Assembly (NCBI GenBank): GCA_002337215.1
Contig: DDFO01000005.1
Coordinates: 38,240-57,184 of the forward strand
DNA length: 18,945 nucleotides
Direction of reading: 5' to 3'
DNA from: Phycisphaerales bacterium UBA1926
Lineage (GTDB): Bacteria > Planctomycetota > Phycisphaerae > Phycisphaerales > UBA1924
Position numbers and translations under genes: made by a program
In this document: positions 14,116 to 18,945 of the stretch, piece after piece
Layout: each line of letters starts with the position of its first letter
Numbering within the stretch: position 1 is the first letter of the stretch
The notes under the pieces: generated by a model
Databases searched by the model: none
Seen by the model: only the letters and a program-made list of their open reading frames with translations
Told to the model about the DNA's origin: nothing

Positions 14116-14691
14116 ATGAACACCACCAGTATTGCCGCCATCGCCACCATCGCTGGTCTTGCCACCGCCGCCAGCGCTCAGGCCCCGCTGCTGCTCATCG
14201 ACCTTTCCGTGACGAACCAGGTCACGATCACCGCGACGAGCGCCGCGTCGGCAGTCACCGCCTCGGGCGGCGACGGCATCGGCGTCTACTTCGACAACTT
14301 CTACGGCGGCGCGGGCGACTCGCTGAGCGCGTCCTACGTCTCCGGCATGATCACCAACACCGAGAACCCCTCGGACGGCAGCCCCTCGCTCTTCCGCGGC
14401 GGCAGCGGCTCCGATTCGGGCCTGAACCTCTGGAGCTGGTCGTCGGACTTCACCGTCACCTTCACCGCCGGCAGCCAGGCCTTCACCGGCTCGGGCACCT
14501 GGGACCTCGACGCCAACGAGTACGCCGACATGCTCGCCGGCAACACCAGCGGCGCGCTCTACTTCCCGGCTGACACCGCCGACGATGTCGCCGGCGCCGT
14601 CCAGCTCGGCACCTGGGCTGTCATCCCCGCCCCGTCGGCCCTCGCGGTCCTCGGCCTCGGCGGCATGGTCGCGACCCGTCGTCGTCGCTGA
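14116..14691 (+). CDS. secreted PEP-CTERM-like protein of unknown function
   Basis: This encodes 191 residues from ATG 14116, which follows AAGGGAGA (14103-14110); an ATA/ATG start seven codons earlier is not supported. The signal peptide is MNTTSIAAIATIAGLATAA followed by SAQA, with cleavage after about residue 23. The mature region is small, Ser/Thr/Gly/Asp-rich and acidic, with few charged basic residues, and looks like a beta-sandwich surface domain. No catalytic motif is visible. The C-terminus IPAPSALAVLGLGGMVATRR plus RR is a textbook Phycisphaerae sorting tail: PAPS in place of PEP, a Gly/Leu helix and terminal arginines. It should be exported, then cleaved or anchored by an exosortase/archaeosortase-like enzyme encoded elsewhere. 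It is flanked by its own leader and a strong terminator, so it is monocistronic. Confidence 0.85.
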   Translation: MNTTSIAAIATIAGLATAASAQAPLLLIDLSVTNQVTITATSAASAVTASGGDGIGVYFDNFYGGAGDSLSASYVSGMITNTENPSDGSPSLFRGGSGSDSGLNLWSWSSDFTVTFTAGSQAFTGSGTWDLDANEYADMLAGNTSGALYFPADTADDVAGAVQLGTWAVIPAPSALAVLGLGGMVATRRRR

Positions 14692-14727
14692 TCCGGTGTG
14701 ATCCGTATCGCACGAATCTGATTTCAG

Positions 14728-14763
14728 ACCGGCTTCCCAGCGATGGGAGGCCGGTTTCTTTTT
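14728..14763 (+). terminator. intrinsic terminator of the second PEP-CTERM-like gene
   Basis: ACCGGCTTCCCA (14728-14739) pairs with TGGGAGGCCGGT (14744-14755) over 12 bp with one G-U pair, closed by a GCGA tetraloop (GNRA type). TTCTTTTT follows directly. This is the clearest rho-independent terminator in the window. Confidence 0.92.
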
Positions 14764-14765
14764 GT

Positions 14766-14980
14766 CCGCGTGTCAGGTTGTCCCCACGCCAGGAATGTCC
14801 GTGCCTTCGGCACGAGCACCCGGCTGGGCTCGCATCGGAGACGCGATCGTTGGCGAGAGGTGGCGATTTTCAGGGTCCGCCGGCGTCGAGGTATTCGAAG
14901 CAGGCCGCGGCATCGCTCCCGATCGCCAGATCGCACCGCCGTGACAGGCTGGTGCGCGAGCGACGGGTGTGTCGGTCGGC
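14766..14980. other. intergenic stretch without recognisable gene
   Basis: I find no credible coding region between the two terminators. A small hairpin CGTGC-CTTCG-GCACG (14800-14814) contains a stable-type TTCG loop. Open frames here have no ribosome site and no family resemblance. Confidence 0.4.
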
Positions 14981-15014
14981 AAAACGACACAAGCCCTGCA
15001 TTATGCAGGGCTTG
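14981..15014 (-). terminator. terminator of tRNA-Arg
   Basis: On the minus strand TGCAGGGCTTG and its partner CAAGCCCTGCA (arms 14990-15000 and 15004-15014) form a perfect 11-bp stem with a three-base loop, six nucleotides beyond the tRNA 3' end. Four T's follow, at the complement of 14981-14984. Position and orientation fit termination of the tRNA transcript. Confidence 0.75.
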
Positions 15015-15020
15015 CGTAAG

Positions 15021-15094
15021 CACGGGCGGAAGGATTCGAACCCTCAACCTCCTGATCCGTAGTCAGGTGCTCTATCCAGTTGAGCTACGCCCGC
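15021..15094 (-). tRNA. tRNA-Arg (anticodon ACG)
   Basis: The minus-strand sequence folds as a complete cloverleaf of 74 nt. The acceptor GCGGGCG pairs with CGCCCGT (G1-U72 wobble). The D arm is GCTC-AACTGGATA-GAGC. The anticodon arm CCTGA-CTACGGA-TCAGG places ACG at 34-36, read as ICG for arginine CGN codons. The T arm is GAGGG-TTCGAAT-CCTTC. The discriminator base is G and CCA is not encoded. Its sequence is close to the common bacterial tRNA-Arg(ACG). It has its own promoter candidate upstream and terminator downstream. Confidence 0.95.
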
Positions 15095-15133
15095 GGCACG
15101 ATCCGTCGGTTTCCCGGAGATCGATCGAGGGGG

Positions 15134-15162
15134 ATGCTACACCTGTTCCGGAGCCGCGACAA
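15134..15162 (-). promoter_or_regulatory. promoter candidate of tRNA-Arg
   Basis: On the minus strand TTGTCG (15162-15157) and TAGCAT (15139-15134) are separated by exactly 17 nt, which puts transcription start about 33 nt before the tRNA 5' end at 15094. Confidence 0.5.
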
Positions 15163-15238
15163 GTGGACGGGGCGTGGAAGGCGTCCAACCCACGCCCGGG
15201 TCGGGGAATATCGGATGGACCGATGAACCAGACCGGGC

Positions 15239-15267
15239 TTGATTCCCCGGCCCGCCCGGGCAATGAT
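15239..15267 (+). promoter_or_regulatory. promoter candidate of rpsT
   Basis: TTGATT (15239-15244) and AATGAT (15262-15267) are spaced by 17 nt, each matching four of six consensus bases. The predicted start near 15274 is just ahead of the first leader hairpin at 15288. Confidence 0.5.
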
Positions 15268-15274
15268 TGAGGTC

Positions 15275-15459
15275 CCATCGGATCATTCGGGAGGCGGCAT
15301 CGGTCCGCCTTCCCGGCCTCCGACGGGCCCTCTTGGAAAGGCATGGGAGGCCTTCCAGCAGGCGAGACTGTCACGATCACGAGACGCTCCGCGTCGCATT
15401 GAGCACATACTGGCCTCCGGGCGCGAAAGCCCGGGGCCGAGCAGGGTCAAGGAACCAGC
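15275..15459 (+). ncRNA. structured 5' leader of rpsT (candidate autoregulatory element)
   Basis: Within the roughly 185 nt between the promoter candidate and the S20 start there are three successive stem-loops. First, CGGGAGGCGG pairs with CCGCC-T-TCCCG (15288-15315, one bulge). Second, TGGAA-A-GGC pairs with GCCTTCCA (15334-15357, one bulge). Third, GGCC-T-CCGGGC pairs with GCCCGGGGCC (15412-15438, one bulge, GCGAAA loop). The last ends about 10 nt before the Shine-Dalgarno AAGGA (15449-15453). Ribosomal protein S20 is known to limit its own synthesis at the mRNA leader in E. coli, so a regulatory role is plausible. No known leader family was recognised. The section 15163-15238 before the promoter shows nothing further. 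Confidence 0.45.
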
Positions 15460-15732
15460 ATGCCGAACACCGACTCAGCCAAGAAGCGCGTCCGTCAGAA
15501 CGTCAAGCGTCGTGCGCTCAACCGCTGGCGTTTGCGGTCGATGCGGACCGCGATCAAGTCCTTTGATAAGGCGCTCGCGGACGGCAAGCTCGACGCGGCG
15601 ACGGACGCGTTCAAGACGGCCTCGGCTGTTGTGGACAAGACCGCTCAGAAGGGTGTGATCCATCGCAACCAGGCGGCCCGCCGGAAGAGCCGGATGAACG
15701 CTCGTCTGAAGAAGGCGAAGCAAGCGGGCTGA
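15460..15732 (+). CDS. rpsT: 30S ribosomal protein S20
   Basis: This encodes 90 residues, the usual size. It is very basic and helical, with the family pattern SAKKRVRQNVKRRALNRWRL (6-25), then RTAIKSFDKAL, and the C-terminal HRNQAARRKSRMNARLKKAK. S20 binds 16S rRNA in the body of the small subunit early in assembly. ATG 15460 follows AAGGA (15449-15453) with a six-base gap. The gene is alone, as S20 genes commonly are. It is preceded by a structured leader and followed by a small hairpin that includes its stop codon. Confidence 0.97.
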   Translation: MPNTDSAKKRVRQNVKRRALNRWRLRSMRTAIKSFDKALADGKLDAATDAFKTASAVVDKTAQKGVIHRNQAARRKSRMNARLKKAKQAG

Positions 15733-15747
15733 CCCGCGTCTGATTTT
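15724..15747 (+). terminator. short terminator-like hairpin overlapping the rpsT stop codon
   Basis: GCGGG (15724-15728) pairs with CCCGC (15733-15737), with the stop codon TGA inside the four-base loop. TTTT follows at 15744-15747. The stem is only 5 bp but pure GC. It may end part of the rpsT transcripts. Confidence 0.4.
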
Positions 15748-15823
15748 CGTCGGCCTGATCCTCGCGCGGTGAACGCGTGGTGACGGGTCTCCGAGAGTTC
15801 GGCACGATCGTCGGGGGCGTTGC

Positions 15824-16648
15824 GTGGGAAGCAAGCGTCGGGCAGAGGAACGCGGCGGGACCGCCGGCGCGAAGCCCGCCCCGCGACCCGGCAAGGCGCC
15901 ATCCCGCCTCGGCTATGCCGATCGCTCCGCCGACCCGCTGCACATATTGCTTTTTGTGCTCCCGCTCGTCGCCTTCTATGAGGCGACGTTGTTTTTGGAT
16001 GACCTCAGCGGTGTCCGAGAAACCGTCGCCGCCCACGAGCTCATCAACCGCTTCCTCAACGCGTTCGGCGAGTTCGCGCTCTATCTGCCCGGCCTGTTGC
16101 TGATCGCCGTGCTCGCGCTGATGAAAGTGGCGCGGGGCGACGCGTGGCGCGTCCGCTGGAAAACAATCCCGTTGATGGCGTTCGAGTCGGTGGTCTGGGC
16201 GATCCCGCTGCTGGTCATCGCGGCCCTTCTGAGCGGGCCTGCAGCGGTGCAGGTCGCCGCGGACGCGGTACCGGGCGGCGGGGGCGGTCTCGCATCGATC
16301 CCGCTGCTGAGCCGGATCGCGCTGTCGATCGGCGCGGGGCTCTATGAAGAGATGCTCTTCCGCCTGCTGATGGTCAGTCTGGGGGCGTTCGCGCTCCGGC
16401 GGATGGTCCGGCTCGGCGACACCTGGGCCGCGGGGTTCGCGATCGCCCTCGCCGCGATGGCGTTCACGTTCTATCACCATGTTGATGGGGACACCGGCAC
16501 GATCATCGCCCGCCGGCTGGTCTACTTCGTGGCCGGCTGCTTCCTTGGGCTGATCTTCGTGCTCCGGGGTTTCGGGATCGTGGTGGGGGCGCACGTTGCC
16601 TACGACCTGTTCGTGCTCGTGCTGCTGCCCGGCGATTCCGGATCGTGA
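15824..16648 (+). CDS. CPBP-family intramembrane metalloprotease (Abi/CAAX protease type)
   Basis: This encodes 274 residues from GTG 15824; there is no ATG before the first membrane helix. After a basic, Ala-rich tail of about 35 residues there are roughly seven to eight hydrophobic helices, beginning with LHILLFVLPLVAFYEATLF. The three family motifs are all present: the glutamate pair in YEEMLFR (E175, E176, R180), FxxxH in FTFYH (F214, H218), and HxxxD in HVAYD (H257, D261). These residues form the zinc-independent or metal-assisted glutamate active site of CPBP proteases in the membrane. Bacterial members process membrane-associated peptides or act in bacteriocin immunity and protein secretion; the substrate here is unknown. 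It lies 91 nt after rpsT and is followed by a tRNA gene, giving no functional context. The start is the least certain part. Confidence 0.88.
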   Translation: MGSKRRAEERGGTAGAKPAPRPGKAPSRLGYADRSADPLHILLFVLPLVAFYEATLFLDDLSGVRETVAAHELINRFLNAFGEFALYLPGLLLIAVLALMKVARGDAWRVRWKTIPLMAFESVVWAIPLLVIAALLSGPAAVQVAADAVPGGGGGLASIPLLSRIALSIGAGLYEEMLFRLLMVSLGAFALRRMVRLGDTWAAGFAIALAAMAFTFYHHVDGDTGTIIARRLVYFVAGCFLGLIFVLRGFGIVVGAHVAYDLFVLVLLPGDSGS

Positions 16649-16752
16649 GGGGCGATTTGGGCGAATCGAGCTGAACTGTGCGCAAAAGCGAAACTGGGCG
16701 CACACGGTCTCTCAGGAAGCGCCCGAATTGAACGAATCGGGCGTGCGAATGC

Positions 16753-16780
16753 TTGACCCGGGCGGGCCGCGTTTTATGCT
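16753..16780 (+). promoter_or_regulatory. promoter of tRNA-Glu
   Basis: TTGACC (16753-16758, five of six consensus bases) and TATGCT (16775-16780) are separated by 16 nt. Transcription would begin about 5 nt before the mature tRNA at 16793. It is the best -35 element seen in the window, as expected for a stable RNA gene. Confidence 0.65.
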
Positions 16781-16792
16781 TACTGCGACTAA

Positions 16793-16867
16793 GGCCCCAT
16801 CGTCTAGTCTGGTCCAGGACACCAGGTTCTCATCCTGGTAACGGGGGTTCGAATCCCCCTGGGGTCA
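16793..16867 (+). tRNA. tRNA-Glu (anticodon CTC)
   Basis: This is a 75-nt cloverleaf. The acceptor GGCCCCA pairs with TGGGGTC, including a G-U pair, with discriminator A. The D stem GTC/GAC holds the loop TAGTCTGGTCCAG. The anticodon arm CCAGG-TTCTCAT-CCTGG places CTC at 34-36, reading GAG. The T arm is GGGGG-TTCGAAT-CCCCC. CCA is not encoded. Acceptor and T arm closely resemble common bacterial tRNA-Glu. The minor CTC isoacceptor is usual in high-GC genomes in addition to TTC. Confidence 0.95.
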
Positions 16868-16962
16868 TTTCCGAGGCCCGGCGCACAGACGCGTACCGGC
16901 TCGGGGCCGGGCGGCGTGATCCCGACCCGGACGTTCCCGACTTCAATCCGCGAGGCGCTGCC

Positions 16963-18081
16963 ATGACCGAACTACCCACTGAGGGATTCGGGGATCGTCC
17001 TCTTGTGCGACGGATCCAGGATGCGTTGAGAGACCGGATCCGTTCCGGCGATCTCCAGCCGGGCGAGAAGCTCGCGAGCATGCGCCGCCTCGCGGCGGAC
17101 TTCGATTGCTCGCTGGGCATCGTCAAGCAGGCCGTCAACACGCTGGTGGCGCAGGGCTATCTGCGGTCCTCGCCCAGGCGGGGCGTGTTTGTCGCCGACA
17201 CGCAGCCGGCGGCGAAAGAGATCCTGATTGTCCTCCCGCATCTCGAGGTCGAGCGGCTTCACCTGGCGCTGTCGGGTGTGCGGCGTGCGTTGCGGCACAC
17301 GTCGTACCGCATCTCGATCCACGCGCAGGTGGACGCCGACGACGAAGAGATCCCGGCGTACCTGACGAGTTCGCAGATCGCGGGCGTGCTGCTCATGCTC
17401 CCGAGCCGGGGCGAGCGGGATGTCGTGCTCCGGGCCGCCTCGAGCGCGGCGCTGCCGACGGTCGTTGTGGACATCGCCGACCGCATCGCGGGCACCGACA
17501 CCGTGCTCATCGACCCGATCGAGACGAGCCGATTGGGCATCCAGCACCTGCTCGCGATCGGGCACAAGAAACTGGGCATGCTCGTGCCGGCCGCTGACGT
17601 GCGCACGATCTCGGGCATCGAGGAGCACATCATCGACTCGGTGCGCCGTCTCGGGATGCCCGCCGACCGGATCGTTCCGGTCCGCGTTGATCCGACCCCC
17701 GAGCGGTCGCTCGAGAAGGCCGGCCAGCCCTGGCGGCTCAGCAAGCAGGCGACGATCGACCTGCTCACGCGCGACCCGGGCGTCACGGCCCTCGTCGGCA
17801 TCGGCCCGCAGATGACGCTCGGCGCAGCACTCGGCGCCCAAGCCATGGGCCGCGTGATCCCCGACACCTGCTCGGTGCTGGGCCTCCTGGGCGACAGTTC
17901 CGCGCTCCAGAGTTTCGACCCGCCCATCACGATCTTCGACAACCCGCTCGTCGATACCTGCGAGCACGCGACCATCCGCCTGCTGGGGCGGATCGACGGG
18001 TTCGACGCGGCACCGGGACAGATCAAGCTCAGCGCCCGCTTCGTCGAGCGTGAGAGCATCGGCTCGATCAACGACGAGTAA
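16963..18081 (+). CDS. GntR-type DNA-binding / LacI-type ligand-binding transcriptional regulator
   Basis: This encodes 372 residues from ATG 16963, preceded by GAGG (16952-16955). Earlier in-frame starts would run through the tRNA-Glu gene and are rejected. Residues about 12-78 are a GntR winged helix: LVRRIQDALRDRIRSGDLQP, GEKLASMRRLAADFDCSLGI, VKQAVNTLVAQGYL, RRGVFVAD. Residues about 86-365 have the alternating strand-helix layout of LacI/periplasmic-binding-protein regulators (KEILIVLPHLEVERLHLALS, IAGVLLMLPSRGE, VVVDIADRIAGTDTVLID, GIQHLLAIGHKKLGMLV, TALVGIGPQMTLGAALGAQA). The combination resembles AraR-type regulators, which usually respond to sugars. Such hybrids are frequent in planctomycetes. 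It overlaps no operator I can define. An MTA/SAH nucleosidase gene follows after 13 nt, so the two are probably co-transcribed; whether its ligand is a nucleoside or a sugar is open. Confidence 0.88.
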   Translation: MTELPTEGFGDRPLVRRIQDALRDRIRSGDLQPGEKLASMRRLAADFDCSLGIVKQAVNTLVAQGYLRSSPRRGVFVADTQPAAKEILIVLPHLEVERLHLALSGVRRALRHTSYRISIHAQVDADDEEIPAYLTSSQIAGVLLMLPSRGERDVVLRAASSAALPTVVVDIADRIAGTDTVLIDPIETSRLGIQHLLAIGHKKLGMLVPAADVRTISGIEEHIIDSVRRLGMPADRIVPVRVDPTPERSLEKAGQPWRLSKQATIDLLTRDPGVTALVGIGPQMTLGAALGAQAMGRVIPDTCSVLGLLGDSSALQSFDPPITIFDNPLVDTCEHATIRLLGRIDGFDAAPGQIKLSARFVERESIGSINDE

Positions 18082-18094
18082 CCGGGGCCGTCGC

Positions 18095-18847
18095 ATGCAG
18101 GCGCCATACCCACCCGCTCCCGCGGGACGCACCGCCGTGCTCGTCGCGATGCCCGAGGAGGGGGCGGCTCTCGTCGAGGCGATGTCGGTGTCCGATCGTG
18201 TCGAGCACGGCCGGCGGACGTTCCTGTTCGGCGATCTGTGGGGAACCCCGGCCGTGGTCGTCGTCGCTCGGTGCGGAAAAGTCGCCGCCGCGACGACGGT
18301 GACCGAACTCATCGTCCGGTTCGGCGTCGGGCGTGTCATTTGCACCGGTGTCGCTGGCGGCGTCGGCGATCGCGTCGCGATCGGCGATGTCGTCGTCGCC
18401 GACGCGCTCGTGCAGCACGATCTCGATCCGCGTCCGCTCTGGCCGAGGCACATCGTCCCGCTCCTCGACACCGGCACCTTCGAGACCGAGCCCGATCTCT
18501 CGGCCCGGATCGCGGACGCGGCCCGGGCCCACGCCGACCTGGACGGCGCCGGGGGCGATGTTCACCGGGGTCTGATCGCGAGCGGGGACCAGTTCATCCA
18601 CGGCCCCGCCATGGCGGGCGAGATCCGGGACGCGCTCCCCGATGTGCTCGCGGTCGAGATGGAGGGGGCGGCGGTCGCGCAGGTCTGCCACGAGTACGGC
18701 GTGCCCTTCGCGGTCTTCCGCACGATTTCGGACCGCGCGGACGGGGACGCAGCGGCGGATTTCGGAGAATCTTTAGGCTCGTTCGCAGCGAGCCACACGC
18801 GCGGTATCCTCTCGCGGGTATTCGGCGGCGGGTCGGGCGGCGTGTGA
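18095..18847 (+). CDS. mtnN: 5'-methylthioadenosine / S-adenosylhomocysteine nucleosidase-like phosphorylase family protein
   Basis: This encodes 250 residues from ATG 18095. The MTAN/Pfs enzyme splits adenine from methylthioadenosine and SAH, serving methionine salvage and removal of SAM by-products. Family motifs are in order: VLVAMPEEGAAL (15-26, with the Glu matching the E. coli catalytic-site Glu12 region), VICTGVAGGVG (81-91), GLIASGDQFI (159-168), the nucleoside-binding VEMEGAAVAQVC (187-198) and VFRTISDRADG (207-217) with the purine-binding catalytic Asp213. The protein is soluble and cytoplasmic. It starts 13 nt after the GntR-LacI regulator and is presumably translated from the same mRNA; no good Shine-Dalgarno is visible. 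Related purine phosphorylases share the fold, but VEMEGAA and SDRAD favour MTAN. The C-terminal GGGSGGV is a low-complexity tail. Confidence 0.88.
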   Translation: MQAPYPPAPAGRTAVLVAMPEEGAALVEAMSVSDRVEHGRRTFLFGDLWGTPAVVVVARCGKVAAATTVTELIVRFGVGRVICTGVAGGVGDRVAIGDVVVADALVQHDLDPRPLWPRHIVPLLDTGTFETEPDLSARIADAARAHADLDGAGGDVHRGLIASGDQFIHGPAMAGEIRDALPDVLAVEMEGAAVAQVCHEYGVPFAVFRTISDRADGDAAADFGESLGSFAASHTRGILSRVFGGGSGGV

Positions 18848-18902
18848 GCCGATCCGGGACCTCCGCGGGGTTCGGAAGATCGAGTGTGCTGCGGCGCGCG
18901 GG

Positions 18903-18945
18903 ATGGTGGTGATGGGCGGTCTGGGTGCGGATCTGCTGACGCTCG
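18903..18945 (+). CDS. possible start of a further gene, cut by the window edge
   Basis: An ATG at 18903 (or a second, in frame, at 18912) opens a frame MVVMGGLGADLLTL that stays open to the right edge, 55 nt after the nucleosidase stop. No strong ribosome site precedes it and 14 codons are too few to recognise a family. It could equally be chance. Confidence 0.25.
   Translation, partial: MVVMGGLGADLLTL

Noticed and set aside
16677..16704. Inverted repeat TGTGCGC / GCGCACA between the CPBP protease gene and tRNA-Glu
   Set aside because: The stem is short with a 14-base loop and no T-run follows, so it is too weak to call a terminator or operator.
15021..16867. tRNA genes as possible attachment sites of an integrated element
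   Set aside because: No integrase, no duplicated tRNA 3' end and no shift in base composition is seen beside either tRNA.
16753..16962. Upstream extension of the GntR-LacI regulator
   Set aside because: It would translate the tRNA-Glu gene and its promoter; the wHTH domain begins only after the ATG at 16963.
16972..18477. Minus-strand open frame of about 500 codons opposite the GntR-LacI regulator and nucleosidase
   Set aside because: It is a shadow of two well-supported genes; its translation is low-complexity with no recognisable domain.

Overview
The window is high-GC, strongly G/C-third-position DNA that looks like the chromosome of a planctomycete, most likely of the Phycisphaerae. Three things point there: two secreted proteins that end in the short sorting tail usual in that group (Pro-Xaa-Pro, a hydrophobic stretch, then RRRR); a protein carrying a GH10-like barrel behind an N-terminal domain that I associate with planctomycete 'xylanase-like' proteins; and a large membrane protein paired with a tetratricopeptide-like exported protein. 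This assignment is inferred from protein style, not from a marker-gene tree. No phage, insertion sequence, integrase or CRISPR array was found, so most of the window reads as core chromosome.

Layout. 2-2865 (+): the C-terminal part of an ABC-type permease-like membrane protein, followed by an exported tetratricopeptide-like protein. 2901-3848 (-): purC, convergent with that pair. 4174-5952 (+): the GH10-like protein. 6021-6596 (+): a membrane-anchored helix-hairpin-helix (ComEA-like) protein. 6693-10097 (+): mfd, the transcription-repair coupling factor. 10349-11152 (+): a stand-alone PhoU. 11296-11496 (+): a clear cobalamin riboswitch, leading into a secreted PEP-CTERM-like protein at 11650-12342. 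12471-13271 (-): queE. 13378-13851 (+): a DUF1579 protein, divergent from queE. 14116-14691 (+): a second PEP-CTERM-like protein with a strong intrinsic terminator. 15021-15094 (-): tRNA-Arg(ACG). 15460-15732 (+): rpsT (S20) behind a structured leader. 15824-16648 (+): a CPBP-family membrane protease. 16793-16867 (+): tRNA-Glu(CTC). 16963-18081 (+): a GntR-LacI hybrid regulator, followed 13 nt later by an MTA/SAH nucleosidase (18095-18847). A possible truncated gene begins at the right edge.

Functionally this is mostly housekeeping: purine synthesis, queuosine synthesis, transcription-coupled repair, translation, methylthioadenosine/SAH recycling and phosphate signalling. Planctomycete-specific envelope genes are interspersed.

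The observations most worth following are: the B12 riboswitch that controls a surface-type protein instead of a transporter or biosynthetic gene; the GH10-like barrel that lacks both catalytic glutamates; the multi-hairpin rpsT leader with a matching promoter; and a promoter -10 element placed so that the ComEA-like gene would be read from a leaderless mRNA.
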